Shown piece after piece: positions 34,943-47,700 of a stretch of 64,000 nt of DNA; the first letter of the stretch is position 1, and each line of letters begins with the position of its first letter. The stretch is from Sternotherus odoratus (Eukaryota; Chordata; Testudines; Kinosternidae): the NCBI GenBank assembly GCA_032164245.1, contig JAVMKO010000004.1:36991626-37055625 (forward strand), in the 5' to 3' direction. The notes beneath the pieces are model-generated. The model did no database searches. It was not told the origin of the DNA and saw only the letters and a program-made list of their open reading frames with translations. Position numbers and translations under genes: made by a program.

Positions 34943-36289
34943 ACTCTGGTTTATTTTGATGGACTCCCTGAAACCTGCTTGATAACCACTGTTATAAGGG
35001 ACAGGAGATAACTACTAGTAATGTCCCCTTATTTTTTCCATGAATAAGTGTCTCACTTTGGTAAATTCAATAGTAGTAGTAAAAAGATTATGAAAGGATA
35101 GTTATGAAATGAAGTTAGCTTAAGTTTGGTTAAGAGAATAATATATCTGCTTTATGGTTTGTGGGTAGTATGGAAAAGGAAGTAAAAAGACTGAGAATAA
35201 TAAGTAATATTACTTAGTGTGGGAAAGATGTACAGTTCAAAAAGTACTTGATAAAATGAAAAGTTAGTTTTCCTTTGTCTTGTTATTCTATCTTAAAAGA
35301 AGCAAGCATACTTAAACTTTCTAACTGTTCTGCTGGAAAGCAAAGAGGGCGAGAGGAGATAAGAAAGGAAGGTCTTGGAGGAAGGAAGTGACAGAGATAT
35401 CTGCTTCAAATTGGATTTTTGCTAAAGCCAAAAAGTTAGATGAAGTGTATAAAGAGAGCCAAAAATCTGAAGGTTGTCAGACATTACATGCTCATGTTGG
35501 AACATGCCATGATGTGAAAGGCCTGGCCTATTTGTAAGTATACTAATCACATGCTTATGAATACTTTATTAGAGTAGTGGCTGTAATGACTTTATTTTTA
35601 GACTAGTAGGCCTCTTTAGAACAATTGTATAAAAGACCATTTGGACTTAAAGGAATTTTTGGTTAAATTAGTGCATCTCCCCTATTAATAACTTCAAATA
35701 CTATTCATTCCAGCAGGCTATTTATTAAAACTTTTTCACCTTCAGATACTGAAATCTCTACACTGGATTCACTTTGCCATTTCAGCAAACTGTTTGGTTA
35801 GTGTCCAATAATCATAATGGATTGGAGAAGTTAGTCAAGGGCTAGAAGGGACAAAACATTCAAAAATTTAAAATTCTGATGTTTTAGAGCAACATGGGGG
35901 GGGGGGGGTAGTGAACTGCAATATACTGCCAAAGATGAGTAGACTCCTTCATTCTCTTTCCTAGTGATTTATACTCTACCTCCCTCCATGCTGTCAATGA
36001 AAAAAGCTCTCCTACCCATCTCTTCATTCCTCTCCCCTTAAAAGCCAGGAGAATCAGGAAGACCTTTCAACTTTATTTGAAAATCAACAAACTTAAACTC
36101 TAGAAAACCAATGAAGGAAACTTCACAATCCAAGAGCCACTTGTTGAAAACATCCTGCCTCTAAAAGTGCTGGCTTGAAGGAAAGGCTTCAGATGGAGTA
36201 AGGAAGAGGTTGTATCAATAGGAGCAAAGAAGACTGGAGCACAGAGGAACTATCCCTCATCGGGGTGAGATAAAATGATAGGAACAATG

Positions 36290-37010
36290 CAATCATAGAA
36301 TCATACAATAGAAATCATAGAATCTGAGTTGGAAAAGGCCTCCGGAGATCATCTAGTTCTAGTCCAGGGGTCTCAAACTCAAATGACCACGAGGGCCGCA
36401 TAAGGACTAGTGCACTGGCTCGAGGGCCGCACCACTGACACACACACACACACACCCTCGCTGCCCCGGCTGTGCCCCCACTCCACCCCTTCCATGAGGA
36501 CCAGTGCACTGGCCCGAGGGCCCCACCACTGACACACACCCCGCCCTTGCTGCCCTGGCTCCGCCCCCACTCCACCCCTTCCAAGAGGTCCCACCCCTGC
36601 CCCACCTCCTCCTCTGAGCACGCAGCTCCCCATTCCCTCCTGGAAAGCACTAGGCACCACCAACAGCTGTTTGGCAAACAAAGCAAGAGCAATCTAGGAA
36701 GTCCAGAGCTAGAAACACACGTGGCCCAGCCAGGCAACAGAGAAGCCTCCACTTCTGGCCCCTCCGTCCTGCAAACTGCTATGGGAGGACCGGGGGGGGG
36801 GGGCGCCAGGAAGCTTGGCGGGCCGCAGGGAAGGGCTTTGCGGGCCGCATGTGGCCCCCGGGCCGCATGTTTGAGACCCCTGTTCTAGTCCAACCCCCTG
36901 CTTACAGCAGGATCAAATCCCATTTTGTCCCATATCCCTAAATGGCCCTCTCAAGGATTGAATTCATAACCCTGGGGTTTAGGAGGCCCATGCTCAAACC
37001 ACTGAGCTCT
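36290..37010 (-). mobile_element. tRNA-derived SINE with CR1-like tail, split by a hAT
   Basis: Read on the minus strand it starts with an A-box-like agctcagtgg (36999-37008), then a B-box-like attcaatcc (36955-36963). A body follows, then ggttggactaga, gatgatctccggaggcc and a tail of ttctatgatt units. This organisation matches turtle tRNA SINEs that share the CR1 3' end. It is interrupted at 36365-36882 by a hAT element. It is not a functional tRNA gene. Confidence 0.75.
36365..36882. mobile_element. hAT-type MITE inside the SINE
   Basis: Ends are caggggtctcaaactc and gtttgagacccctg. They are flanked by the perfect 8-bp duplication ttctagtc at 36357-36364 and 36883-36890. Removing the element and one copy of the duplication reconstitutes a continuous SINE. 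It includes a CA microsatellite at 36437-36455. Confidence 0.92.
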
Positions 37011-37379
37011 GAAAGTAAAAGTATGGAAAACAGAAAAGCTACAATCAGAATTGGATTAATTTTTAAAGCCCTGCCTTACTCCCCGGCTCACCTCCTATCC
37101 TGGGGATAAGTTTAGTCAAAATTTCCCGAGGAGGTGCTGACAAAGCAAATAGGACCCCGCTGGCGCACCTAGAACACCGGATGCAGACAACCCTAGGAAC
37201 TTATATCGACTTCAGTAGAGCTCAAAAAAGGGTGGGGGGGCCTAAGGGTGCTCCCCGGTGAATCCCTTTCCCTTAGCAAATTTGGGGCTTAAAGGGGGGA
37301 AGCCCAGCGTCTCGGTGCCTCTGAAGACGCAACCATGAGCTTAGCCCCCCTCCCGTCAGCGCCGAGGTAGGCACAGTCT

Positions 37380-38760
37380 TTAGTGGGTAGATCTAACGTC
37401 GTAACAAATGGACGCGTCAGTGCGCTTAGCCGAACATCCCATCCCCACGCGCATCTCGCAGGGCTGGCGAAAGGAGCCTCGTAGCGGATGGACAGATCTG
37501 CTCCTTGTTTCCGTGCCGCGGAGCAGCGCCCGGTATCCCGGAAAGTGCTTGGTGCCTTCGGGAGCGAGCGCAGGGCCCTCGCCGCTCCCGGGAATCGCGG
37601 GGTACGGGGGGATCATGGCCAGGCTCATCTTCTGGCACTGCCGGAAACGGGCTCGCCGGCCACAGGCTGCGCCCGGACAGCTACCGCAGCAACACGCCTC
37701 CGAAGAGGCCGGACGGGATTCCAACCCCCTCCCGGAGATGACGCTGGGCGCCGCCCGCTCTTGACTATCACAGCTGTACGGCGGGCGGACCCTTCCCACC
37801 CGAACACCAGCGGGGGCAGCTACTGGCTGCTCCGCTCTACAGCGCCGGAAGCACGCGCGGGCCGAGGACCAGGCACGCGCGGCCGGGCTCCAGCGCCGGC
37901 CGTTGTGAGGTCATAACGCACTAGAGTGGCCGGAGGCTCCGCCCTCCCTTAGCGTTGGTGTTACAGCGGCTGCCTGCCGCTCTCGGCTCCCTCCTCGTCC
38001 CCGCCCCCCACAGGCGAGGCAGGGGCAGGGCCGGCCGCGGCGTCTAAGGGAACAGCCGGGCCGGGAGGAGGGAGCGGCAGAGACGCCCCCTGTCCAGCGG
38101 CTGTTCCCGGCTGCGGCTCGCTATCGGGCAGGGAGCGGAGCGTGGCAGTTGACCCCTCCGCGGTGAATGAGCGACGCCGGCCGCGGGCCGGGCTGGGGGG
38201 GCGGGGAAGGCTGACAGTGATCCCCTCCCACCCTGGGGGACCCGGCGGGTGGCGCCGAGCAGTCGGTCCGTCACCACGCCTGAGCCGCGCAGCTACCTCC
38301 TCAGCCCCGTTGGAGCCTGCGGGGCCAGCAGCGGCCCGGCCCCTCGGCATGTCCGCCGCCGCCCGAGTGTCCGGAGCGCCCCCGGAGCAGCAGGTTGCCG
38401 GGGCTGAGACTGACGGAGGCTCGGGGGAGACTCGCCCCCAAGAGCTGGAGAAGACGGGACCGGAGCCCAGCCAGGTGCGGCCGCAGGTGGATGAAGCCGG
38501 GGAGAGCAACGGCAGCCGAGAGGCGGATTCCCCCGGGCGGGACGAGAAACAACGGCTGCGGCAGGTGGTCGAGGCCCCCCTGCCCAAGGAAAACCCCTGG
38601 ACCAGGAGAAAACCTCTCCCCAGGAGCCCGTCCCCGGCAGCAGCGGACCCCCAGCTCGTCCTGCAGGACTCAGGTGTGGGGCTGGGGGAAGGGAGCCGGG
38701 CGGGGATGCGGAGGACGAGCTGGGAGAGCCACTCTCAGCGGCCGACGGGGGAAATAGTTT
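37380..38760. promoter_or_regulatory. LARP1B CpG island and promoter
   Basis: A dense CpG stretch immediately upstream of and including the first LARP1B coding exon. The transcription start was not determined. Long open frames on both strands (for example 37380-37916) are explained by base composition and match no known protein. Confidence 0.7.
38349..38673 (+). CDS. LARP1B: LARP1B coding exon 1
   Basis: The ATG at 38349 starts MSAAARVSGAPPEQQ. 108 codons plus one base. It contains PKENPWT. The donor is GTGTGG at 38674. The start was chosen as the first ATG that opens the frame joining exon 2. A further upstream start was not excluded. Confidence 0.85.
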
Positions 38761-41700
38761 CGCTGCCGCTGGCGGAGTCTGCCCGGGTTGGGAACTTGTT
38801 TGTTTAAAACACAGCGTCCCTTTGCCGTACAGCGTAGCAGCGGGTGTCTTCCAGCGCCTCGGCGCATGTCGGTCAGGCCAGGGTATTTGTTTCTAGGAGT
38901 CGACGCGTTCGCACACTTGCGTTTTACAGGCATGGACAGATTAGGAAAATGAGCGTGGAGAGGTGTGGTCTGTCCCCGTCCTTTTATTCCGGGCAGGGAG
39001 GGAGGTGGGCATCAAGAGAGTGGATTTGTAGTCGTATTACCTACCGTTTGTCGGAGAGAGCAACCAAACTGAACTTTAAAACAGGATGATGTATTTTTAT
39101 TCCTGAGTTCAAGTTTATGCAAATCATGTGGGTGACTGCGTGAGTGAACTCAAGTGTTTTCCCCGTAATTTAGTCCTGTTCTGACTGTTTGAAACATTTA
39201 CTATTTAATTTCTTCAAGCTTTAGTTTCTCTTTTGCAAATTCCCAAACTCTGGAGGGTCTTTGTTTTAGAAATTCGTGTTGTTCCAATATCAGTTTGGAA
39301 GGATATTACCCATAATTCCTTGTAACCCATATATTTCTTAAGGAATTGTTAGATTTTAAACAAACACCAATATTTACCGTGGTTATGTAAGTATTTTTGC
39401 AGTGAATGAACAGTTAATGTCAAAACTTAATTAGGGCATGGAGCTGACGGTAGTAGATTCAGTACATTGAGTATATAGTCCTTGTGAATTTCAGGTAGCT
39501 CCTCCTTTACTAGCTGGGAGGTACATTATGCTACAGCTTTTAAAGTGCTAGCTGCAAGATTTAGGAATTTCTGAGATGTAACAGTAGCAAAATAAGACAA
39601 ATATTGTAATATTTTTACTTCATTTTCCTTTTTTAACAAACAGTAACTAACCCAGTTGAGTTTTGTAGATAATTTTTACATAATGACATAGTAAAGCACC
39701 ATATAAAATCCACGATTCAAGTTTAAAATTTTAAATATTAGCTTTAAGTGTAAATATTAATTAAAGCAGTTGACTTGGTAGCTTTGGGGATTTCAACTGT
39801 TCATTGGTAGCACAGGTGTAATTCAGACAGTTGCTTACTTCTTTAAGATGTAGGGACTCTCTGACTATAGAGATAGTTATTTCAGTCTTAATGGGAGGTC
39901 CACATAATGGTGGGAATCAATGTTGAGATAAATCTATCGGGGGTGGATTTTTATCGTGTCTAGTCTAGACCCAATATCGATCCCTGAGTGCTCTCCTCTG
40001 CTCAGCTGCCCGCGAGAGGCACAGGCAGAGTCGATTGGGGAATGGCAGCAGTCAACACCGCCATGAAGATGCTGTGGTATGTCGATCCAGGTACGTTGAC
40101 TTCAGCTATGCTATTCTCATAGCTGAGGTTGGGTATTTTAGGTTGATCCCGCCTCCTCATCCCTCCAATTGTAGATCAGGGCTTAGTCGCTATAGAGTCT
40201 TTGCGTTCTGTGGGCAGATTGCTAGCAGAAGAACTGGATTGAAATTACAAACTCGTATACTATAAACTACAGAAACTCCTCAGTCACCCCGGTTAACATT
40301 GTTTGGATGTTAAGTTACTGATCAATTAGGGAACATGATCGTTTAAAGTTGTGCAATGCTCCCTTATAAAGTTGTTTGGTAGCAGCCTGCTTTGTCCTCT
40401 GCTTGCAGGAAGAGCAACCCTTTGGAGCTAGCTGGTAGGGGATTGGAACCAGGGTGGACTGGCAGTCCCCCTATCAGCTGCACACTCCCTTAAGTTCCCT
40501 GTATGTCAGCCACCCAACAGGTTATCAAATGCCCGCAGTTCAGATGTCCCTCCCCCCACTGCATGTGCTGTTCCTGCCCTCTGCCTTGGAGCTGCTCCGG
40601 GGATCCTCCTGCTTGCTGTCGGGTGAGGAGGGGGAGGTCAAGGGAAAAAGGGAGGGACTAAAATCAGGGTGTCTCCCTCCCCTGTGTTCCTGCACCCTGC
40701 TTACCCCTTCTCCATATAGAGCAGGGTGGGGACACGGACAGAGAGAGCTTGGGGCGAGAGCTGTTGTCTCAACTTCCTGATCCACTTAAAAAAACAATGT
40801 ACTTAAGAATGGGGACGGGACAATGCACATCTCTCTCTCTCACCGTGTGTGTGTCTGTTTGCCATGCTGCCTTTTAGAATGTGAGGCTACATTAACAACG
40901 TGTTAATCAGCCAAAAGATAGTTCATCATTTATCAGTAAGGTATTCCCTGGGAAATATCCCACTCTGTAACTTTACCACCTCAACCCAAACTTCACAATC
41001 ATCATCGCTGTGTACAGTATTAAACTGTTTAAAACATACACTGTGTGTGTATATACAGGTTTTTTTTGTCTGGTGAAAAAAAAATTCCCTGGAACTTGAG
41101 CCCCACATTTACATTAATTCTTATGGAGAAGTTGGATTCGCTTAACATCGTTTCGCTTGAAGTCACATTTTTCAGGAACAGAACTACAATGTTAAGTGAG
41201 AAGTCCCTGTACCAGCTTTCAGAGGTTAGCAGTTTTCAGTCAGTAGCATCCTGGGCCAGATGCAAACCACTGACATTCAAGGGTCTCTGTTTCAACTTGA
41301 AATTTTTGACACTGGATTGATTTCAGGTACACCACTTGTCTCTGAATTCCCCTTGCCAATTTTTTGTTGTCGTACAACTGCAATTTAAATTTTTTTTAAA
41401 AAAAATAACTGTTTTTTCCATTTCTGCTGTGGAAAAAGGGGACTGTACAAATATTGTGGTGAACTACACATATAGGGAGACTATTTAGCGAATAACTCTG
41501 GTCTTAAAACATGAATCCTTTACCCAAGTTTATAGATCAAACTTGTAAGCACTCATTGAAGAATGTTGGACATACTTTCTTCTCTGCCTTTTAGTCTGTT
41601 CTTTCTTTTATGCAGATTTCCAATTTTTCCTATTTTTGTACAGCTTGCAACCTTATAAATATGCCCCCACACACACACACACCAACACCCCACGGGGATA

Positions 41701-44700
41701 TTGGTCAGAGGCTCCTTCACAGATCCATGAGCACAGGCGTGCACTTGGCGTGTTTCACCCCTGTCCCTGATGCCTGTTCCTTCTGTGGCATGAGGGAGAC
41801 CCTGGTGCACATTTATCTGGAATGTGCTAGGTTACAGCCCCTATTCCAGCTCCTCAATCTCTTAAGTTTTTGCCTGCACTTCTCTCCACATCTTCTCATT
41901 TACGGACAACTTATCTGTGGCCACACAAAGTCATGGGACCTTTTTGTCAGCTTCTTCCTGGCGCTCTATAACCCAAAGTGGTCATCTATAACCCCAGGGA
42001 GAGGATGTTGGCTGAGGGCATGCTTTTCAACTGTGGGGCCTATTTCTGGTAAACCCCCCACCCCCATTTACACATCTGGACAGAGTTCCTCTGAGCCTCT
42101 TTCTGTGGCATTTTGGCGGGACAAAAATGACCACTTCCGAGTTCGGCAGTCTCCCTGGCGGGATCAGTGGTGGTGCTGGGGTCTCGTGCACCACCGTGGG
42201 TGGTCTCACTTTGAAGACCACTGGCCTAAAATACCTGTGTCTTTCATCAACTGTATTGCTTCTGGCCACAGTAATGTAAAGATCTCTGTTCAGAGTTAAG
42301 TATCAGAGGAAACCATAACTCTAGCAGCATGGAAGAAATTGTGGCTATGGGAACTAATTCGGATAGCCTGGAAATTATCTGAATTAACTGGATTTTTGTT
42401 TTCATTAACTTCTTTAATGTAAACTTTGTCTAAGAATTTAATTGTTGGCTAATTTACTATTGTATTCCTATTTCAGCGTTGTTTTTGTTTGGTAGTTCTG
42501 AGTAACACTGAATTGAGTACTTCCCAGTTAAGAGCATTTGCATGCTGCTTGTTTATTAAATAACACCCTTCCAGTTTAGAAAGTGAGAGGGGTGGAGAAA
42601 GTGGGAGAGAATATTGAATAAAACATTTTTAGGTAAGGCCTTAATTTTTTAAAAGAATACAATATATATTTAAATTCTTTCTCATGCCATTATAAGCTTC
42701 CTAAAACCAGGGATGGGCAAACTTTTTGGCCCCAGGGCCACATCGGGGTTCAAATTGTGCGGAGGGCTGGGTAGGGGAGGCTGTGCCTCCCCAAACAGCC
42801 TGGCCACGTCCCCTATCTGACCCCCACCCGCTTCCCACCCCCTGACTGCCCCCTCAAAACCCCCAACCCATCCAACCCCCTCCCAAGACCCCACCCTAAC
42901 CACCAGTCTCAGGGACCCCACCACCTATCTAAGCACACACACACACCGCTTACCGTGCTCGGCTAGGCGCTCCAGCCTGGGAGAGCAGGCCCCATGTCTT
43001 GCCACACTTGGCGCGGGAGCGCAGGGTGCTGTGCCTTTCCACGCTCGGCCCAGCACCACTGGCACCGCTCCCCCGGCCTCAGCTTGCAGGCCGGATAAAA
43101 ATGGCCGGCGGGGCGCAATTTGCCCACCCCTGCTCTAAACTGCTATGTACCTTGATAACATAACTGTTGATCTGTGTTTTTGAAAAAAAACCCTAAAGAA
43201 AGGGGTGATTTAAAGCTAGATACTGTTTATAGATACCGTGTTTCCCCGAAAATAAGACAGTGTCTTATATTAATTTTTGCTCCCAAAATTACATTACATT
43301 ATATTACAGCGAGAGGCAAAACTGGAAGTACGTCTTATTTTCGGGGGATGTCTTACTTTCGGGGAAACAGGGTAAGGCTCCGTGTTTGTCTACCCCATGC
43401 GTCTGGCCCGGAAGCTGCCTGAGCCCCCCAGCAGCAGGAGTTTGGTGGGGGGCAGGGGAGGATTAGGGATGGGGATTGGGGTACATGGCAGTGCTTACCT
43501 AGGGGGCTCCCTGGAAGGGCAACAGGAACTCCCCTTCCTCCGCACCTAGCTGCATGTGCAGCCTCCTCTGATAGGCACCGCCCCCAGGCACTGTTCCCTC
43601 TAAGCGTGCACACAGATCCAAACCATCCACCCACACACACAGCGCAAAACACTGCACTCACAAAAATTTGCACAGAAGAAATTTTTTATGCACAAAGCCT
43701 GTCAAAAATTTGCAAAAAAGAAATTTTTTGCGCACATGGTCTGTCAAAAATTCGAGGGAACATTGTCGGCGGTGGGAGGAGGTGCTTCGTACTCATGAGA
43801 CCTGGGAGTACTCAAAATGTACAGAGGGCTCAGTGACTGGGAACCAGCTCCCTGCCTGTCTCACTCCTCCACCACACAGGTGAAAGTCTGGGGCTGTGCT
43901 GAGGGGCTGGGTTTAGGAGGAGGCCTTTTCTGGCTGGGTTATGATCTTGGCTGCTGTAACCTGGGTCTCTGCCAGTCTTATTCCCCAGGGGACGGAGCCT
44001 TGTCTCCTCCTCCTGCTGGACAGATCTGAAGAGCCAGGCTCAGGAAGGGACTCTATCCAGCAGGAGGTGGGGGCAGTACTCACAGGGTGCATCCTTTGGC
44101 TCCCTACTTGCAGAGTCCCTACCAGCTTGCCTGTGCAGAGGAATGTAACTGACAGTTGGTGAAGTGGGGGAACAAGACGGGCAGGGGAGACTAGTTCCAG
44201 CAGCCAAAAACACCTGCAACCTAGTCCTTCAGCATGGCACCATCTGCTTCTGCTACAAAAAAATTCCCAGGTCCTAACAAAAAGCCAAAATTCAGGTAAA
44301 AATTGGTAAAACCTACATATTGCCTTTTTCAAAACCCAGAAATTGTTCTGAGAAAGTTAGTAAATACCAAAAACAAAGACTTATAAGTACTCTGTTAATC
44401 GCACTGTGGCCTCTGCTGAATGAGAACAGCCCATAGAAATGAATACAGCCTGAAATAATAGCTCTGAGCCATGTGAGCTGCTCAGTTGATTTCAGTGGGT
44501 GTTCCCATTCCCTTCTTTGGTGCTTGAGAAACCTATGATGTGCATCAAGCATAGGCGTGCTCAGCACATTTTATTAGGGTGTGCACCCAGAGAATTTTAT
44601 TTATTTATTTTAAAGGCGCCACATTCTGCATGCAAAGCCATATTTATTTATTTTTGGAGACATTAGGGTGTGCCGGGGTTTTAAATAGAAAACTGACCTT

Positions 44701-47700
44701 AACCTTAACTAAAGCAGACCTAGTAGTCTTCTGTAATATCTTTCTGAAGGATGTTCTCTGGGTCAGCCACACATTATTGGACCTCATGGTGTTCTTCTGG
44801 ATAGTAAGTGGAAATAATTCCCTTCAGTATAGGCATTACTAGATTAAAATTTTATGATGCGTGTTATGCAAGTGATTGATCAGATAATTGTCAACAGCAT
44901 ATGTCAAAATATACAAAATAAACAGCCTTAAATCAAACTATTAAGATCTCAAGCAGCATTTTTCTTTCTCTTCCGACCTGAAATTTGACATATGTATGTG
45001 TGTATGGAGAAATAGACGTTTACTGACAAAAATCTAATCCTTCCAAGCCTGGATATAAAGTACCGGTAGCATTGTTGAATGGGTTTCACTCCTGCTTTCC
45101 CCAGATTTTTTATTTACTTTGCTGACTGACTGTGGCTTGGTTATGAGCAACAATTGTTTTCTGCACAAAATGTTTTTTGCAGTCATCTGTGTTTGAAATA
45201 GGTATTTCTGTGTAAATGGGCAAACTTCTGTTTAATATGCAGTTTGTCTTTTTTTTCTTGTTTTCTATGTTCCAGGCAACATTCTCTGGTGAAACTAGCA
45301 TATGAGTTATTATGGTGAGAGAGATTACTAGGGATTTATGAATGTACAGTCATTTTTTTTATCATGTTATATATATATATATATATTCTTTACACAATTG
45401 TAGGTATGAAAGAATTCAGTCTCTAAATTATTATAGCTTCTGATACGATGTACCTTGTTTTGCTAATTTTTTAATCAGCCTTTTTTTTAGATTTATGTCC
45501 AGACTTCTGAAGGTAGCACTTAAGTGATGTTAGAACCTAAATCTCATTTGTTTTTCAGATAAGGGAAATCCCGTGAACTCCGAAATCTATTTTGAAAATG
45601 ATTGAGGCTCCTAAATCAGTTAGGCATTGCAATGAAGAGTGTTGCAATGGCTAAAATACCTTTAAAAATCTGAGCCTAAAATCCCAACCATTTACGATGT
45701 AGACAGTTGTCAGATTTTACTTTCATAATATAAATTGCCTAATACTGAAATCCTTCAAATCTGTAGAAACTTGTAAATATTCATGAAAATAAATAATATA
45801 GCTCCCAGTCTAGCACAGCTTTAGCATTGTATTAAGGACGAGGGAGCAAAAATTTTTAATATACTTTTCCACATTTTTTTCTAATATAAAAGTATAATCA
45901 AAATGTAATTTCTTACCTAGAAATGTTTTTGATCTTTCCCTTTAGAACGGCCAAGTTCCACTAAAGTTATAAAAGCAGGGAAACCGAAGACCAGGAAACC
46001 TAGCAAGGTTTGTTTTTGCCAGAAAAGCAGTTTTACCTGTGAATCTCAGATCTGATTAGATTGAGACCATTTAATACAATCTCTTGATTTGAACTAACAT
46101 TTTAACTGCACTGTTGATATCATAAATGTAAATTGTCAATAGAGAAATAATTTTTCCTTTTTATCTGTATAAGTAGCTGGTATCATTCAAGTAAACTTTA
46201 GTCTGCTGGGAAAATTTTTAAGGTTGCATCCTAAAGATGTTATGATCTCCCTGGATGATGGGTTTATTCAGGTGATGGTTGTGGGGGGTTCAAAAAAAGG
46301 GAACATGGTCAAACATTTAGAAAGAGCTGAAGAGGCTGTAGCATTGGAAGCATCAAAGAACATTTTTTGTGAAAGGTATATAGTAAGATTATCTGGTAAA
46401 CAAATATAGAGGATACTATGCAGAAACAGTAGTACTCATAAACACACAAGATTCTGATGAGGTGGTAACCACAGAAGCAAAGCTAGGCTAGTCTGTGGTG
46501 ATCTTTTTTATTCCTGGGAGAATTCTGTGCACCTGTGCATGCATGGAAAGCAAAGGGAAGCCATGCGGGGATGGGGAGGGAAGGCTGGGGACACCCATGG
46601 ACATAGTTGGGGGCGGGCAATGCCCCAGATCCCCCCCCTTCTGAGCTCCAGCAACCTTCACCTGGGCCCCACTGCAGCGTCCCATTGCCCATGCAGTGAG
46701 CCCCTGTGCATCCACATCCTTCACTGAGCTGTCCGCACCCAGATTGCCGGACACAGAACCCTCTTTCCTCATGCCTGGATCCCCCCGCACTTAAGCCGCT
46801 CCAAACTTAGACTCAGCCCAGCAGAATCCATCTGCCCCCATCTGATGTGCCTGGTGCAGAGAGGCAGGGCCGGCCCTTGCACTGTCCCAGGGAAGAGGGG
46901 GAAATTAAATAAGGAAGTGCTATTTACCTCTTATAACACAAGAACTAAGAGGTCACCAAATGAAATTAATAGGCAGAAGGTTTCAAAACGAACAAAAGGA
47001 AGTATGTCTTCACACAACACACAGTCAACCTGTGGAACTCTTTGCCAGAGGATGTTGTGAAGGCCAAGACTATAACAGAGTTCAAAAAAGAAATAGCTCA
47101 ATTCATGGAGGATAGGTCCATCAATGGCTATGAGCCAGAATGAGCAGGGATGGTGTCCCTAGCTTCTGTTTGCCAGAAGCTGGGAATGAGTGACAGGGAA
47201 TGGATCACTTGATGATTACCTGTTCATTCCCTCTGGGGCCCAGAAGACAGGATACCTGGACCTTGGTGTGACCCAGTATAGCCATTCTTATGCTCTGGGA
47301 AGGGACCCTTGTGATCATCTAATCTGACCTTCTGTATAATGAAGGCCAAACCCTGTGCTGCATCTTATCCCTGTGGACTAAATTACATGAAGACTCTGTT
47401 ACCAGGGCATGTAGCTCCCCCCACTATCCCCATAAAGGTGATGGCTAGCAAAAAGGCCACCTTCACCAAGAGGTTTAACATTGAGCAAGAGGCTAAGGCC
47501 TTGAATGGAGGATCCGTAAGACCTGAGAGAACTAGATTCATATCCAAAGGTCAACCTGAATCCCGAATATGTGGGAAACATAACTACAACATTGAGGAGT
47601 ATACTGTACCTGGTTCTCGCATGTCAAATGAGAAATGATTTATTCTGATTACTGCTATGAAACATAGTCCATCTCTGACCATCACAGTTAAGTGTGCCAG

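Larger units (their letters stand above)
33886..37379. other. ABHD18-LARP1B intergenic region
   Basis: It holds a possible hAT-like element (34306), a SINE split by a hAT (36290-37010) and AT-rich DNA at 34990-36285 in which I recognise nothing. It becomes GC-rich from about 37080. Confidence 0.6.
38674..45945 (+). other. LARP1B intron 1
   Basis: A 7.3-kb intron. It holds a Harbinger-related MITE (39950), a Tigger-like element (40270), a LINE fragment (41604), a hAT MITE (42708), mariner and other MITEs (43236 and 43589) and an AT microsatellite (about 45367). A probable further MITE with gtgtgcac blocks is near 44540-44690. Confidence 0.6.

Noticed and set aside
34372..34982. Open frames up to 195 codons on both strands
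   Set aside because: They lie in a GC-rich, probably transposon-derived island, with frames on both strands and no homology that I recognise.
36950..37010. Possible tRNA gene on the minus strand
   Set aside because: It has A- and B-box-like sequences but is followed by a CR1-like tail and lacks a clean cloverleaf. It is a SINE.
37380..37916. Several open frames of 70-142 codons near the LARP1B promoter
   Set aside because: They overlap in many frames on both strands, as expected in a CpG island. There is no recognised protein and no splice support.
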